Source: Alteromonas sp. a30 (GTDB lineage: Bacteria; Pseudomonadota; Gammaproteobacteria; Enterobacterales; Alteromonadaceae). Taken from it: a stretch of DNA of 64,000 nucleotides. How positions within the stretch are numbered: position 1 is the first letter of the stretch; each line of letters begins with the position of its first letter. The DNA is taken from assembly GCF_026788005.1 (NCBI RefSeq), contig NZ_JABEPE010000002.1:124001-188000 (forward strand). Direction: 5' to 3'. The translations under genes and the position numbers were made by a program. Positions 52,407 through 63,743 of the stretch are shown here, piece by piece. Below the pieces are notes generated by a model that saw only the letters and a list, made by a program, of their open reading frames with translations, was not told the DNA's origin and searched no databases.

Positions 52407-53505
52407 TTATAAACTCAAATTTGATTGCAAACCTGTCTTTACCGCTCTTGTCAGGTTTAATAGGAGAAATGAATTCCAATTGTTTAACACGCTTCTGCTC
52501 GGACAAGTATCCAACAAATAAATCGACATCATCTACCAAACCTCCAATACGAACTTCGCCTTGGATATAATCAAATCGATCAATTCTGAGGCCAGCCTTG
52601 GTATCGATGCTCCCCAGTAACTTAGGAACATCTGATGCGTAACTGCGTTTCGATTCTGCTTCGGCGTAATGCCCATAACGTTCCAGCAAATTGTTATAGT
52701 TGCGCTTCAACTGTGAATAGCTTTGTCTTAACTCTGCATTTGAATCAATTTGATTATTCAGATATTGGGTTGACGCAATTAAAAAACCTGACTCCAATAA
52801 CACAGCGGCAATTACTGCGTACCCCAAAAACTTATAATTAATTTGCTGGAGGAATTGTGTGGAAGTTGATTGATTAAACGCTTGCTTATTAAAGGTCCCG
52901 GCAATTTCCCACCATGCAAATGTCACTAGATAATCAACCGTTAACTGATGTAACGCTTTATCATCAAAATGCATTTCTTTAATAGTGCCGTGATTTTCTA
53001 CGTTTAAAATTTTGTTTTTTAAGCTCTTAGCATTTTCACTTGAAAGGTGCACTTTCCCTTCATTGAGGGTTGCCTTTTCCGCCCCCCAACACGAACTAAC
53101 TCGAAGAACAGAAAGACTTTCTTTTTTCAGCAGGAAGTTAGCAATTTCTTCCCATAGCAATAGCATCTTGTACTGAAGCACCTCTGGATGAGCTTCTAGG
53201 TCAACAAAATAGAATTTAACATTCCATTCCCCATCCCCAATACTATCAACACGATACAGGACATAGCTTTGTTTAAAGGGTGAGCGTAACAGCTTTTCAT
53301 TCTCGACAATCGCTAATAGCTCTTTTTTCGAGATAACCTTATAACGTCGATCCATCGATAAATACATTTGCTTTGGCAAAATGCCTATACGCTTTGTCGA
53401 CTCTGATACTTGAGAATCAGCACGCTTCTCAATAAAAAGCGGTGAAATATTATTCGACAGGATTCCAACTAATTTGGCTTTTACTTTTAACCCAATATTT
53501 TTCAT
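52399..53505 (-). CDS. gspL: Type II secretion protein GspL
   Basis: A 368-residue bitopic inner-membrane protein. A cytoplasmic actin-like N-terminal domain (weakly conserved, residues 1-225) is followed by one membrane helix (about 228-246), a short coiled coil (NAELRQSYSQLKRNYNNLLE), and a periplasmic domain ending KDRFAIKFEFIND. GspL anchors the GspE ATPase. The true start is the ATG at 53505 that overlaps the gspK stop (ATGA); a TTG two codons earlier is less likely. The cytoplasmic domain is shorter than in Vibrio EpsL. Confidence 0.82.
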   Translation of the reverse strand: MKNIGLKVKAKLVGILSNNISPLFIEKRADSQVSESTKRIGILPKQMYLSMDRRYKVISKKELLAIVENEKLLRSPFKQSYVLYRVDSIGDGEWNVKFYFVDLEAHPEVLQYKMLLLWEEIANFLLKKESLSVLRVSSCWGAEKATLNEGKVHLSSENAKSLKNKILNVENHGTIKEMHFDDKALHQLTVDYLVTFAWWEIAGTFNKQAFNQSTSTQFLQQINYKFLGYAVIAAVLLESGFLIASTQYLNNQIDSNAELRQSYSQLKRNYNNLLERYGHYAEAESKRSYASDVPKLLGSIDTKAGLRIDRFDYIQGEVRIGGLVDDVDLFVGYLSEQKRVKQLEFISPIKPDKSGKDRFAIKFEFIND

Positions 53506-54392
53506 TGCCAACCATTTATATAAAAGGGCATCACATCCGTTCCGGCCATATTGACATCTGCCTCTCGGCGGAATGTTGCAGCATTATCGAATGCAACTTC
53601 CACCGTAATTCTAAAAATACCAGAAGGCACATCATTGACCAACGTCGCATCAACACCTTCTAAGCGATTATATAATACCCTTAACTGACCTGACTCCGCG
53701 CGCTTACGCATTACCTCTTGATATTGCTCTTGAGATGAATACGCCAGAATCATCGCTGGGCTTCCTAACAAAGGCGAGCGAGACGTTGCTCCCCAATAAC
53801 TCATTTCATCTTTTAACTGAGCAAATAGTGTTGAATCCATCCCAGGTATAAAAGTCAACTCATCAAGCGACTGCATAATATCATTTCGAGGATAAATACT
53901 CAGTCCACTTATGCGATATGCTCTCGCCTCCATCCCCTGTAAGCGTCTAAAATTGTCCGTATCCATCCAATCTTCGATACGATCAACAATTGCCTCAGCT
54001 TCCGCTTTCTCCTTACCATAATATTGAAGGACAGAGCGCCACTCATGTGCCCGAAATGGCACAACATTCAACATTGCTGACAAATCCAACAAAGAGATGT
54101 TAGTCTGCGCAGACACTTTTTCGGGCTTTCCCCAAAATTGGGCGGGATACAATACACCGGAATCAGGCCAAACCAAACCCGAAAAACCTAAATTTAGTGC
54201 GCCATAAATAGCTTTATTCAATTCACTTTCAGTTTTGTGGCTCAATTCAATTCGCTTACTAACACTTTCAGCCAACTTGATATTTTTCTGCGCCTTGTGA
54301 GTAAAAAAAGCAGCAAAAACACCTAATAAAATAGCCACCAGCAATGAAAAAATCAGGGCTGCTCCTGACTGTTTTTGTGGGAGCGCACGCAT
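53502..54392 (-). CDS. gspK: Minor pseudopilin GspK
   Basis: A 296-residue minor pseudopilin that caps the pseudopilus. The prepilin-type N-terminus RALPQKQSGAALIFSLLVAI lacks Glu at +5, as is usual for GspK. The large C-terminal domain contains the helical insert region with DRIEDWMDTDNFRRLQGMEA, YRISGLSIYPRNDIMQSLDE and LTFIPGMDSTLFAQLKDEM, the GspK 'alpha-domain'. It needs cleavage by a prepilin peptidase, whose gene is not in the window. It starts within the gspJ stop (TAATG). Confidence 0.9.
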   Translation of the reverse strand: MRALPQKQSGAALIFSLLVAILLGVFAAFFTHKAQKNIKLAESVSKRIELSHKTESELNKAIYGALNLGFSGLVWPDSGVLYPAQFWGKPEKVSAQTNISLLDLSAMLNVVPFRAHEWRSVLQYYGKEKAEAEAIVDRIEDWMDTDNFRRLQGMEARAYRISGLSIYPRNDIMQSLDELTFIPGMDSTLFAQLKDEMSYWGATSRSPLLGSPAMILAYSSQEQYQEVMRKRAESGQLRVLYNRLEGVDATLVNDVPSGIFRITVEVAFDNAATFRREADVNMAGTDVMPFYINGWQ

Positions 54393-55129
54393 TATCGAGC
54401 TCCTCCGAGCATCAAGCCCCGCTTAGCCAAATTGAAAGCTTTCACCTCAAAAATAGCAGGCCAAGAGTTGTTATCCGGCCAGTCAACCTGCATTCTGACT
54501 TTACTTGGCAAATAACCAACGGCATTACCGTCGTAATCCCCAAGCCAGCGTAAGTTACTGTTGAAATTCTCTGTCGTTCCTGAGGGGTAAAGTTGACGTA
54601 TGTTTTCTATACCCAAATAATCGAACGCAATACGCTTAGCTCCATCAATCAATATAATACCTTGCAATGAATCTTGTGATGGAAACTGATTAACCTCAAA
54701 AAAAACATCTTGCGACAAAGGGCGTTGATACAAAACTAATGCTTCCAACGTATTATCCAGCTTGTCACTTTCAACTCGCAAAATATTGAGTGTATCTTGC
54801 TCTTCACGCCACCCTGTGGTCGAAACAAAACGAATTTCTCTCTCATTTCCCTGATAAAACAGTACATTATTTCCGTTATTATTTTTGACGTAATAATCTG
54901 ACGTTCGATTGATAAGTTCTTTCAATTGTTCAAGGTTTAGGTATCCGTTAATTCGCGCCTCAAACCCCTTTCCCGACTTATCCGCATAACCATTAAATTG
55001 TGATAGAGCCATGGTTGCTAGCGACATGACAATAGCCATTAACACCATAGAGACCATCAACTCTATCAGGGTAAACCCACTACTTTTTCTAAACCCAAGT
55101 GAGATGCGTGAATTCATATTCAACTTCAT
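54392..55129 (-). CDS. gspJ: Minor pseudopilin GspJ
   Basis: A 245-residue minor pseudopilin with prepilin signal FRKSSG followed by FTLIELMVSMVLMAIVMSLA, with Glu at +5 of the cleavage site. The globular domain is of the GspJ/PulJ size, with YVKNNNGNNVLFYQGNERE and IAFDYLG segments. The leader is long (18 residues); ATG codons at 55129 and 55117 are both possible. It overlaps the gspI 3' end by about 40 bp. Confidence 0.87.
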   Translation of the reverse strand: MKLNMNSRISLGFRKSSGFTLIELMVSMVLMAIVMSLATMALSQFNGYADKSGKGFEARINGYLNLEQLKELINRTSDYYVKNNNGNNVLFYQGNEREIRFVSTTGWREEQDTLNILRVESDKLDNTLEALVLYQRPLSQDVFFEVNQFPSQDSLQGIILIDGAKRIAFDYLGIENIRQLYPSGTTENFNSNLRWLGDYDGNAVGYLPSKVRMQVDWPDNNSWPAIFEVKAFNLAKRGLMLGGAR

Positions 55130-55496
55130 TTATCTCAACACTGATATATTGTAGAAAGACTTTTCTTCCAAATTGCACTTGGGTATTTGATTCATAATCG
55201 AGACCAGCTTTAGACCATTTTTCTTTAACATCCACAACCTTCCACGAATACTCGAATCGACTCCATCGACCTTCCCCAGATGTATTGCTTGGGGAAGCTC
55301 GTAGTTCTTCTTTGATTGCCGCTTCAATAAAGCCAAGCGCCACAGCCCTAAAAACATGCTTTTCAGCAGCCATTTCCGCGCGAATTCCACTTTTGTACGC
55401 CATAGATACAAGCGCAATAGCCATGAAGAGAATGACACTCGCAATCAATACCTCAATAAGCGTAAACCCTTTAGCGCTTCGCAGACTAATACGCAT
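55089..55496 (-). CDS. gspI: Minor pseudopilin GspI
   Basis: A 135-residue minor pseudopilin with signal SLRSAKG followed by FTLIEVLIASVILFMAIALV, with Glu at +5. The C-terminal domain has YSWKVVDVKEKWSK and ends VEYEFTHLTWV. The position between gspH and gspJ and the size match PulI/XpsI. ATG at 55496 lies inside the gspH end (11-bp overlap), ahead of which a TTG two codons earlier is a weaker choice. Confidence 0.87.
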   Translation of the reverse strand: MRISLRSAKGFTLIEVLIASVILFMAIALVSMAYKSGIRAEMAAEKHVFRAVALGFIEAAIKEELRASPSNTSGEGRWSRFEYSWKVVDVKEKWSKAGLDYESNTQVQFGRKVFLQYISVEINEVEYEFTHLTWV

Positions 55497-55995
55497 TAAC
55501 AAACGCTAGCCCCCGTATTGCAACCTGTTTCACCACGCCTTTCGAGCCCACCATGACATCAATGGAATGTTGCTGAATATGCCCGCTTTTTGACGCTACA
55601 ATAGAAGCTGGCACGAAATTCAAATACTCAAAAGACACTTCAAATAGATTGGGTTCATTTAAAACTGAAGGCCCCGATGCATTTTCAGAAAATAGCTCCT
55701 GACGTTCACTTTCTATTTCATCTGTATTATTGGATTGTTCTGGGTGACTGGAGACTGAACTAGACATCACAGAGAGCCGATTATCTTCCAGCAGAATGGT
55801 TAGATCTTGATATTGAGAATACGCTTTACTGGAAATGTCTTTCACATACTGTTGCATTAAACGTATTTCTTGCTGAGCCATATGTTGGCGATACATTTTG
55901 TTCACAGATGGGGCCACCACGGACATCACCATAGCAATGATCATAAAGACCACTAACAACTCTATCAATGAAAACCCAACCGATGACTTACGCAT
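55486..55995 (-). CDS. gspH: Minor pseudopilin GspH
   Basis: A 169-residue minor pseudopilin with signal MRKSSVG followed by FSLIELLVVFMIIAMVMSVV, with Glu at +5. The rest is a helix and beta-rich domain with an acidic, Ser/Asn-rich insert (about residues 78-108). Its place between gspF and gspI and its size identify GspH; sequence alone would only say type IV pilin-like. Confidence 0.85.
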   Translation of the reverse strand: MRKSSVGFSLIELLVVFMIIAMVMSVVAPSVNKMYRQHMAQQEIRLMQQYVKDISSKAYSQYQDLTILLEDNRLSVMSSSVSSHPEQSNNTDEIESERQELFSENASGPSVLNEPNLFEVSFEYLNFVPASIVASKSGHIQQHSIDVMVGSKGVVKQVAIRGLAFVNAY

Positions 55996-56012
55996 GATAT
56001 AACCCTAAAAGC

Positions 56013-57212
56013 TTAAAAGCCGATATCCTGCACAGCAATGATGCTCATCAACATCACCACTACTACGCTCCCTACGATACCCGCCATTAACATGATCAGC
56101 GCAGGCTCAAGTAGCGCGGTGAAACGAGTCACTAAAGCATCGAAGTTAAACTGTTCACGCTCGGTAATTTCCTTAAATATACTTTCTAAGTCGCCGCTGC
56201 GCTCGCCAACTTCTATCAAGCCCGTATGAATTTCATCGTAGATCAAGGTTTGCTTAAAGGACGATGCCAAAGCATTACCTTGTCTTACTTTCATTTCTGC
56301 GGCTTCAGCCTGACGCTGTAAAACAATATTCTTAATAACCTTAGCACTGTATTGCATCGCCCTTTCAACGGAGATGCCGCTTTTTATTGTTAGAAACATT
56401 GCCGAACTATAGCGAATACGTTCTAACATTCTGATTAACTGAGACACCATGGGAATATGGATCAAAGCGGTATCAATAGAAGCTTTCAGTTCAGGTCGGC
56501 GCTTTAATTGGATTAATAAAGCGGGAATCGCAACGACCAGAGGCAACATTAACCATTGGTATGTGGTAACAAAGTTTGCTGAAGCGAGCATAACTTCGGT
56601 ATACCAAGGCAGATTTTCTTGGTTCTCAAACAGTACCGACATGCGAGGAATAACAACATTGAATACAAACAAAATGGCTAGCGTACAAAACACCAACACT
56701 AAGATGGGATAAGATACCGCTTGTTTGACTTTTCCGGCCAGCGCTTTTTTGAACTTTAAATCAGCGGCAATGCCAGCAAAGACATCTGAGATATTCCCTG
56801 AAGATTCACCAATCTGCACTAAGCTGACATAGAGTTTGTCGAACCCCCATCGGCTTTCTAGCGCCCCCGATAACGGATGCCCCTCTCTTACCTGATTGAG
56901 CATTTTTCCAACAACAAATTTAATATTCTTCTCAACCGCTACTTTTTGCAGTAACTCAAGCGCTTCATCGAGTTTTAAACCGTTACCCAACAGCAAAGAC
57001 ATTTGAGCGCTAAAAAATTCGAGTTGCTCTAACGTGAGTCGATTTTTGGCGAATAGTGATGTGCCTTTTTTCTCACTGATTTCAACGACTTTAGCAACGC
57101 TATAGCCTGCTTCAACTAACTTTCTTTTAGCCGCCTCTTCTGTCGTGCTATTAATCGTCACAACCTGACGAATACCATGCTGATCGTAGACTGTGCATTC
57201 GAATTGAATCAT
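56013..57212 (-). CDS. gspF: Type II secretion inner-membrane platform protein GspF
   Basis: A 399-residue polytopic protein with two cytoplasmic GspF domains and three membrane helices. It starts IQFECTVYDQHGIRQVVTIN, has FFSAQMSLLLGNGLKLDEAL and RYSSAMFLTIKSGISVERAM, the paired domain motifs, and ends LEPALIMLMAGIVGSVVVVM. It is the assembly platform core for the pseudopilus. The ATG overlaps the gspE stop (ATGA). Confidence 0.94.
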   Translation of the reverse strand: MIQFECTVYDQHGIRQVVTINSTTEEAAKRKLVEAGYSVAKVVEISEKKGTSLFAKNRLTLEQLEFFSAQMSLLLGNGLKLDEALELLQKVAVEKNIKFVVGKMLNQVREGHPLSGALESRWGFDKLYVSLVQIGESSGNISDVFAGIAADLKFKKALAGKVKQAVSYPILVLVFCTLAILFVFNVVIPRMSVLFENQENLPWYTEVMLASANFVTTYQWLMLPLVVAIPALLIQLKRRPELKASIDTALIHIPMVSQLIRMLERIRYSSAMFLTIKSGISVERAMQYSAKVIKNIVLQRQAEAAEMKVRQGNALASSFKQTLIYDEIHTGLIEVGERSGDLESIFKEITEREQFNFDALVTRFTALLEPALIMLMAGIVGSVVVVMLMSIIAVQDIGF

Positions 57213-58873
57213 CCGGCAACCCTAACCACTTCATCAATCGTGGTAATTCCTTGAATGGCTTTATACAAGCCATCTTCGTATAAATCCCGAACGCCATTTT
57301 GCTGCATATGGCGCGTGGCTTTCAGTAAAAAATCAGCCCCTTTGGGCATACTGCGAATCTCATCATCAACACGAAGGTATTCGAGGATTGCCACACGTCC
57401 TTGATAACCGGTAAACGCGCAAGACTTACAGCCACTTCCCACCCGTAAGTCAACATTTTCAACACCAAATTGTTTCGCATATGCTTCTAAATTGTATTTT
57501 ACTTTAAGTTCCTGTGCGTGTTCATGAGGTTCACTGCAATGTGAACAAACTTTACGCACAAGGCGCTGTGCAACGATCGACACTAACGCAGCATTAAGTA
57601 AAAACTCTTCCACACCTAGGTCAATTAGACGTGTATAAGCACTTGGCGCATCATTGGTATGTACGGTACTAAAAACTAAGTGACCTGTAAGTGCAGATTG
57701 CATCGCAATTTTTGCAGACTCCGCGTCACGAATCTCACCTAGCATCAGAATGTCGGGATCCTGACGCAAGATACTCTTTAGACCTGCGGCAAAGTCGAAA
57801 CCTATGTCCGGCTTTACTTGAATTTGGTTTACGCCATCTAGCTGATACTCAACAGGATCTTCTAACGTGATAATTTTCACTTTGTCGTTGTTAAGCTTAT
57901 TCAAGAATGAATATAACGACGTGGTTTTACCGCTTCCGGTTGGTCCGGTAAGCAAAATAACGCCGGATGATTTAGTCAGGTCCTCATCGATCCACTGACG
58001 AATATCATCGGAAATCCCTAACGTGGAAAGTTCATAGCGCACCGACTCCTTTAAAAGGAAACGCATGACGATACTTTCTCCCGCGTTCAACGGCAGCGCC
58101 GAAACACGAATATCCAGATCGAAACCTGATATTTTCATGGCAATTTTGCCATCCTGAGGACGCCGTTTTTCGGCAATATCCATCGACGATAAAATCTTAA
58201 TTCTGGAGATAACCGCAAGTGACATCGCACTTGGGATAAATTCCAAATCCCGAAGCACGCCATCAACCCTCGCTCGGGCCTTAAAAATATTGCCACTAGG
58301 CTCAATATGAAGGTCAGATGCCCCAAGCTGTAACGATTTGCTGATTAACGCATTTACCAAATTCACCACTGGCGCTTCTGAGGCTAGCTCTTTTAAACGC
58401 TCGACCTCGAGGTCGGAAAAGTCATCTATGGCTAATTCCAGTCCAGCGTCTGCGCTTAAACGACCCGTTAATTCGCGCCATGTACCTTCGGAACTAACAA
58501 AAAGCTCAAATTCCTTATTGAGGTATTCAAGGTACTCGATAGCTTCTAAATTGGTTGGATTAAAGGTGATATAGTAGGCAACCTCCGTGGGCGATTCGCC
58601 AAGAAGATACCAATTTCGTTCTTTTAAAAACTTGCTCTGCTCAACTTGTGATCCCGAAAAGCGTTGATACATTTCTTCAACTTGTTCTTGTGAGACATAA
58701 GTCAACTGGAGTGACTCCGCTAGCGCCTCACAAATCACCTCGCCATTTACAATGCCCAAGTTCGAGAGAATGGTCTCGATTTTGCCACCATAGCTAGCTT
58801 GAAACTGCAAAGCCCGATCAATTTCAGACTCCGCTACAGAAAACTTTTGAATAAGAATGTCGGTAAATTTCAT
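57209..58873 (-). CDS. gspE: Type II secretion ATPase GspE
   Basis: A 554-residue cytoplasmic AAA-type secretion ATPase. The N1/N2 domains (1-150) bind GspL. Walker A is GPTGSGKTT at 310-318, the Asp box is TLEDPVEYQLDGVNQIQV near 338, Walker B is DPDILMLGEIRDAES near 372-385, and the His box is TGHLVFSTVHTNDAPSA near 397. A tetracysteine zinc motif is present (C443, C446, C482, C485), a feature of GspE. All catalytic elements are intact, so the system is expected to be active. Confidence 0.96.
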   Translation of the reverse strand: MKFTDILIQKFSVAESEIDRALQFQASYGGKIETILSNLGIVNGEVICEALAESLQLTYVSQEQVEEMYQRFSGSQVEQSKFLKERNWYLLGESPTEVAYYITFNPTNLEAIEYLEYLNKEFELFVSSEGTWRELTGRLSADAGLELAIDDFSDLEVERLKELASEAPVVNLVNALISKSLQLGASDLHIEPSGNIFKARARVDGVLRDLEFIPSAMSLAVISRIKILSSMDIAEKRRPQDGKIAMKISGFDLDIRVSALPLNAGESIVMRFLLKESVRYELSTLGISDDIRQWIDEDLTKSSGVILLTGPTGSGKTTSLYSFLNKLNNDKVKIITLEDPVEYQLDGVNQIQVKPDIGFDFAAGLKSILRQDPDILMLGEIRDAESAKIAMQSALTGHLVFSTVHTNDAPSAYTRLIDLGVEEFLLNAALVSIVAQRLVRKVCSHCSEPHEHAQELKVKYNLEAYAKQFGVENVDLRVGSGCKSCAFTGYQGRVAILEYLRVDDEIRSMPKGADFLLKATRHMQQNGVRDLYEDGLYKAIQGITTIDEVVRVAG

Positions 58874-58878
58874 ACGAC

Positions 58879-59280
58879 TTAATTAGTTACGTCGGCAGAG
58901 TCGTCTTCACCACCTGGCTTACCATCTTTACCAAACGACTTTAAGGTGTATTCTTGGCCATTTTCACCCGGCTTTTGGTAGGTATATTCATTGCCCCATG
59001 GATCCAGCGGCACATCTTTTGGAAGATATGGGCCATCCCATCCTCTGCGTTCAGAAACCCGTAGCTCACTGAGTCTATCTGGGTAATCCCCGGTATCTAA
59101 ACGAAAAGTATCCAATGCCGTACCTAACATTTGGATTTGTGTTTGCGCCGTTTTAACACGAGAAGAATCAACTTTTCCAAACATTGCTGGGCCAACTAAT
59201 GAGGCTAATAAGCCCAAAATTACCATTACCACCAAAAGCTCAATCAAACTGAAACCTTGGTTTTTCTTGTTCGTTTTCAA
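58879..59280 (-). CDS. gspG: Major pseudopilin GspG, TTG start
   Basis: A 133-residue major pseudopilin. The prepilin signal KTNKKNQG is followed by FSLIELLVVMVILGLLASLV with Glu at +5. The C-terminal part has the GspG calcium-binding region PYLPKDVPLDPWGNEYTYQK and ends with an acidic tail (GKPGGEDDSADVTN). A TTG at 59280 with GGAG eight bases upstream gives a normal 8-residue leader; the longer ATG frame from 59343 would give a 29-residue leader. It is the first gene of the operon, ahead of gspE, unlike the usual E-F-G order. Confidence 0.9.
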   Translation of the reverse strand: MKTNKKNQGFSLIELLVVMVILGLLASLVGPAMFGKVDSSRVKTAQTQIQMLGTALDTFRLDTGDYPDRLSELRVSERRGWDGPYLPKDVPLDPWGNEYTYQKPGENGQEYTLKSFGKDGKPGGEDDSADVTN

Positions 59281-59288
59281 ATTTTCTA

Positions 59289-59292
59289 CTCC
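59289..59292 (-). promoter_or_regulatory. Ribosome binding site that fixes the gspG TTG start
   Basis: GGAG on the minus strand, eight bases before TTG at 59280. It supports the short leader peptide. The upstream ATG at 59343 has no comparable site. Confidence 0.6.
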
Positions 59293-59523
59293 ATTTAGAA
59301 CATCATCACGGATATGCTCACTGAATTGTGACATAGAATGCATAAATAATCTGAAGATAAGCTGAGCGAGCGGAGTGTATTACATAAAAACACAGAGAGA
59401 AATAGAAGATTTGCGCCGCAATTTACCTCCACATCTTCTGGTGTAGAACAGCTAAGTTTAAACCGTCCTTCGTTGTTATATGCAACGCCCAACTTACATT
59501 TTGGCTTATCTTCGCGACTTGGG

Positions 59524-60636
59524 TTAACTGGCGTTAAGCAAGGTATCTACAACCTGCTGCCTTTCTTCTTCGCTCATATAGGCGTGCATGGGCAAGCTAA
59601 AAATAGACGCGGAAATACGCTCCGAAACCGATAAGTCCACATAATGCTGCAAGCCTTCATATGCACTTTGACTATGAAGAGGTTTGCCGTAATAAATGGC
59701 ACTTGGAACGCCTTTTTCTTTTAATGCGTTCATATACTGCTGACGGTTACCCATTTTTGGAATGAGGCAATATTGCGCCCAACTACTTTTCATATTCTCA
59801 GGAACATGTGGCACGATAAACCGCTCAGATAATTGTGCAGAATAACTTTCAGCCAACGCTTGTTTAGCGACAACTTCATTATCGAAGATGCGTAGCTTCT
59901 GCAAAAGAATAGCTGCTTGGATGGTATCTAGCCGACTGTTCATACCAATACGCACATTATCGTACTTATCATTTCCTTTTCCATGTACACGCAACGACTC
60001 AACTATTTCCATCAACGCAGCATTATTACTAAAAACAGCGCCACCATCACCATAACAACCTAATGGCTTCGCTGGGAAAAAACTCGTTGTTGCAATATCA
60101 CCAAAACTACAGGCTTTTCTGTTGTCAATTTGCCCGCCAAAACCTTGGGCTGCATCTTCAATAACAAAAATGTCGTTTTCTTTGGCTATGGTTTCAATGT
60201 GTGTGTAATCCGCTGGAAGGCCAAATAAATCCACTGCAATTAATGCTTTCGGTTTGATCCCTTCTTGCTTTAGTTGAGTGATTGCCTGCTTTAATGACTC
60301 CGCCGACATGTTGTAAGTAGTTGGGCAAATATCAACAAAAACGGGAGTAGCGCCAACTAAACTGATAACCTCAGCAGTAGCAAAAAAGCTAAATGTCGTG
60401 GTGATAACCACATCACCTTTTCCAATATTCAGAGCCATTAATGCCAGCTGTAAGGCATCTGTACCATTCGCAACGCCCGCACAAAATTCGGTGCCGACAT
60501 AATCAGCTAGTTTTTTCTCTAGCTCAGCAACTTCAGGTCCCATAATGAATTTGCCATGATCAAGTACCGTTTGAATACGCTTATCGATGTCTAGCTTATT
60601 TTGTTGATACTGAGTTTTTAAGTCGATAAATTCCAT
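59524..60636 (-). CDS. wbpE: UDP-2-acetamido-2-deoxy-3-oxoglucuronate aminotransferase, WbpE-like
   Basis: A 370-residue DegT-family pyridoxal-phosphate enzyme starting EFIDLKTQYQQNKLDIDKRI, with VGTEFCAGVANGTDALQLAL, IEDAAQGFGGQIDNRKACSF, and the Lys in TTSFFPAKPLGCYGDGGAVF near residue 185. It aminates C3 of the oxidised UDP-GlcNAcA product of WbpA/WbpB. It starts inside the wbpD stop (TAATG). It is the last gene before the type II secretion operon, with a 243-bp spacer. Confidence 0.93.
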   Translation of the reverse strand: MEFIDLKTQYQQNKLDIDKRIQTVLDHGKFIMGPEVAELEKKLADYVGTEFCAGVANGTDALQLALMALNIGKGDVVITTTFSFFATAEVISLVGATPVFVDICPTTYNMSAESLKQAITQLKQEGIKPKALIAVDLFGLPADYTHIETIAKENDIFVIEDAAQGFGGQIDNRKACSFGDIATTSFFPAKPLGCYGDGGAVFSNNAALMEIVESLRVHGKGNDKYDNVRIGMNSRLDTIQAAILLQKLRIFDNEVVAKQALAESYSAQLSERFIVPHVPENMKSSWAQYCLIPKMGNRQQYMNALKEKGVPSAIYYGKPLHSQSAYEGLQHYVDLSVSERISASIFSLPMHAYMSEEERQQVVDTLLNAS

Positions 60637-61214
60637 TATGCTTTTACCAATTCATCATTTTTTAAGTAATACACATCGCCACTATGAGGGCACACCGCTT
60701 CTAATTCGTGACCTGTAACAGGCAAATCCAATTGCTCACCATATTCACTCATCCAACCAATTTGCTTTGCAGGTACCCCCACCATCAAGGCATAGTCTTT
60801 TACATCTTTGTTAATGACAGCGCCCGCACCTACAAATGCATACTGACCAATGGTCACACCGCACACGATAGTGCAATTTGCCCCTAACGTTGCCCCGCGC
60901 TTGACTAATGTGTCGCGATATTCGCTTTTTCTTTCGATAGAAGAACGAGGGTTGTATACATTGGTGAATACCATGCTTGGACCACAAAAGACATCGTCTT
61001 CTAGGAACACATTGTCATAAACAGAAACGTTGTTCTGAATTTTACAGCGATTGCCTATTTTAACGTTATTCCCGACGAAGACATTTTGACCAAAAGAGCA
61101 AGACTCGCCAATGCGAGCGCCTCCACAAATATGTACAAAATGCCAAATGCGAGAACCCTCGCCTATTTGAGCGCCTTCATCAACAATGGCGGAAGAATGA
61201 ATATATACAGACAT
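60636..61214 (-). CDS. wbpD: UDP-2-acetamido-3-amino-glucuronate N-acetyltransferase, WbpD-like
   Basis: A 192-residue left-handed beta-helix acetyltransferase beginning [20 protein letters not shown] with [20 protein letters not shown]. Hexapeptide repeats run through most of the protein; [20 protein letters not shown] is typical of the WbpD group. It acetylates the 3-amino group to give UDP-GlcNAc3NAcA. The ATG at 61214 gives the family length (about 191); the frame extends eight codons upstream without support. It is preceded by a terminator-like hairpin (61312-61332), so it may have its own promoter. Confidence 0.92.
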   Translation of the reverse strand: MSVYIHSSAIVDEGAQIGEGSRIWHFVHICGGARIGESCSFGQNVFVGNNVKIGNRCKIQNNVSVYDNVFLEDDVFCGPSMVFTNVYNPRSSIERKSEYRDTLVKRGATLGANCTIVCGVTIGQYAFVGAGAVINKDVKDYALMVGVPAKQIGWMSEYGEQLDLPVTGHELEAVCPHSGDVYYLKNDELVKA

Positions 61215-61311
61215 GACGTTCTCTGGGGGTAGTAGCACTTCATCGCTAAGCGACCAAGGCTAGGAATTAACACTCAGCGATAAAGCCTTTTATCGTAACT
61301 TCGTTTCTAAG

Positions 61312-61332
61312 AAAAAAGGGCTGAACCAGCCC
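61312..61332 (-). terminator. Intrinsic terminator between wbpB and wbpD
   Basis: On the minus strand GGGCTG-GTT-CAGCCC (61332-61318) is followed by six T (61317-61312), 23 bp after the wbpB stop. It should reduce read-through from wbpA-wbpB into wbpD-wbpE. Confidence 0.8.
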
Positions 61333-61354
61333 CTTTTCTCACACTTTCACGCGC

Positions 61355-63632
<2,278 letters not shown>

Positions 63633-63743
63633 TTAAAAATTTCCTAATTCTTTTATCTGAAGCCGCCAAATAGCCGCGCAATTCTAATACAACCACCACC
63701 AAGACAAAACAGGTTATTCCACTAACATGGCAAAGTTCCAAGA

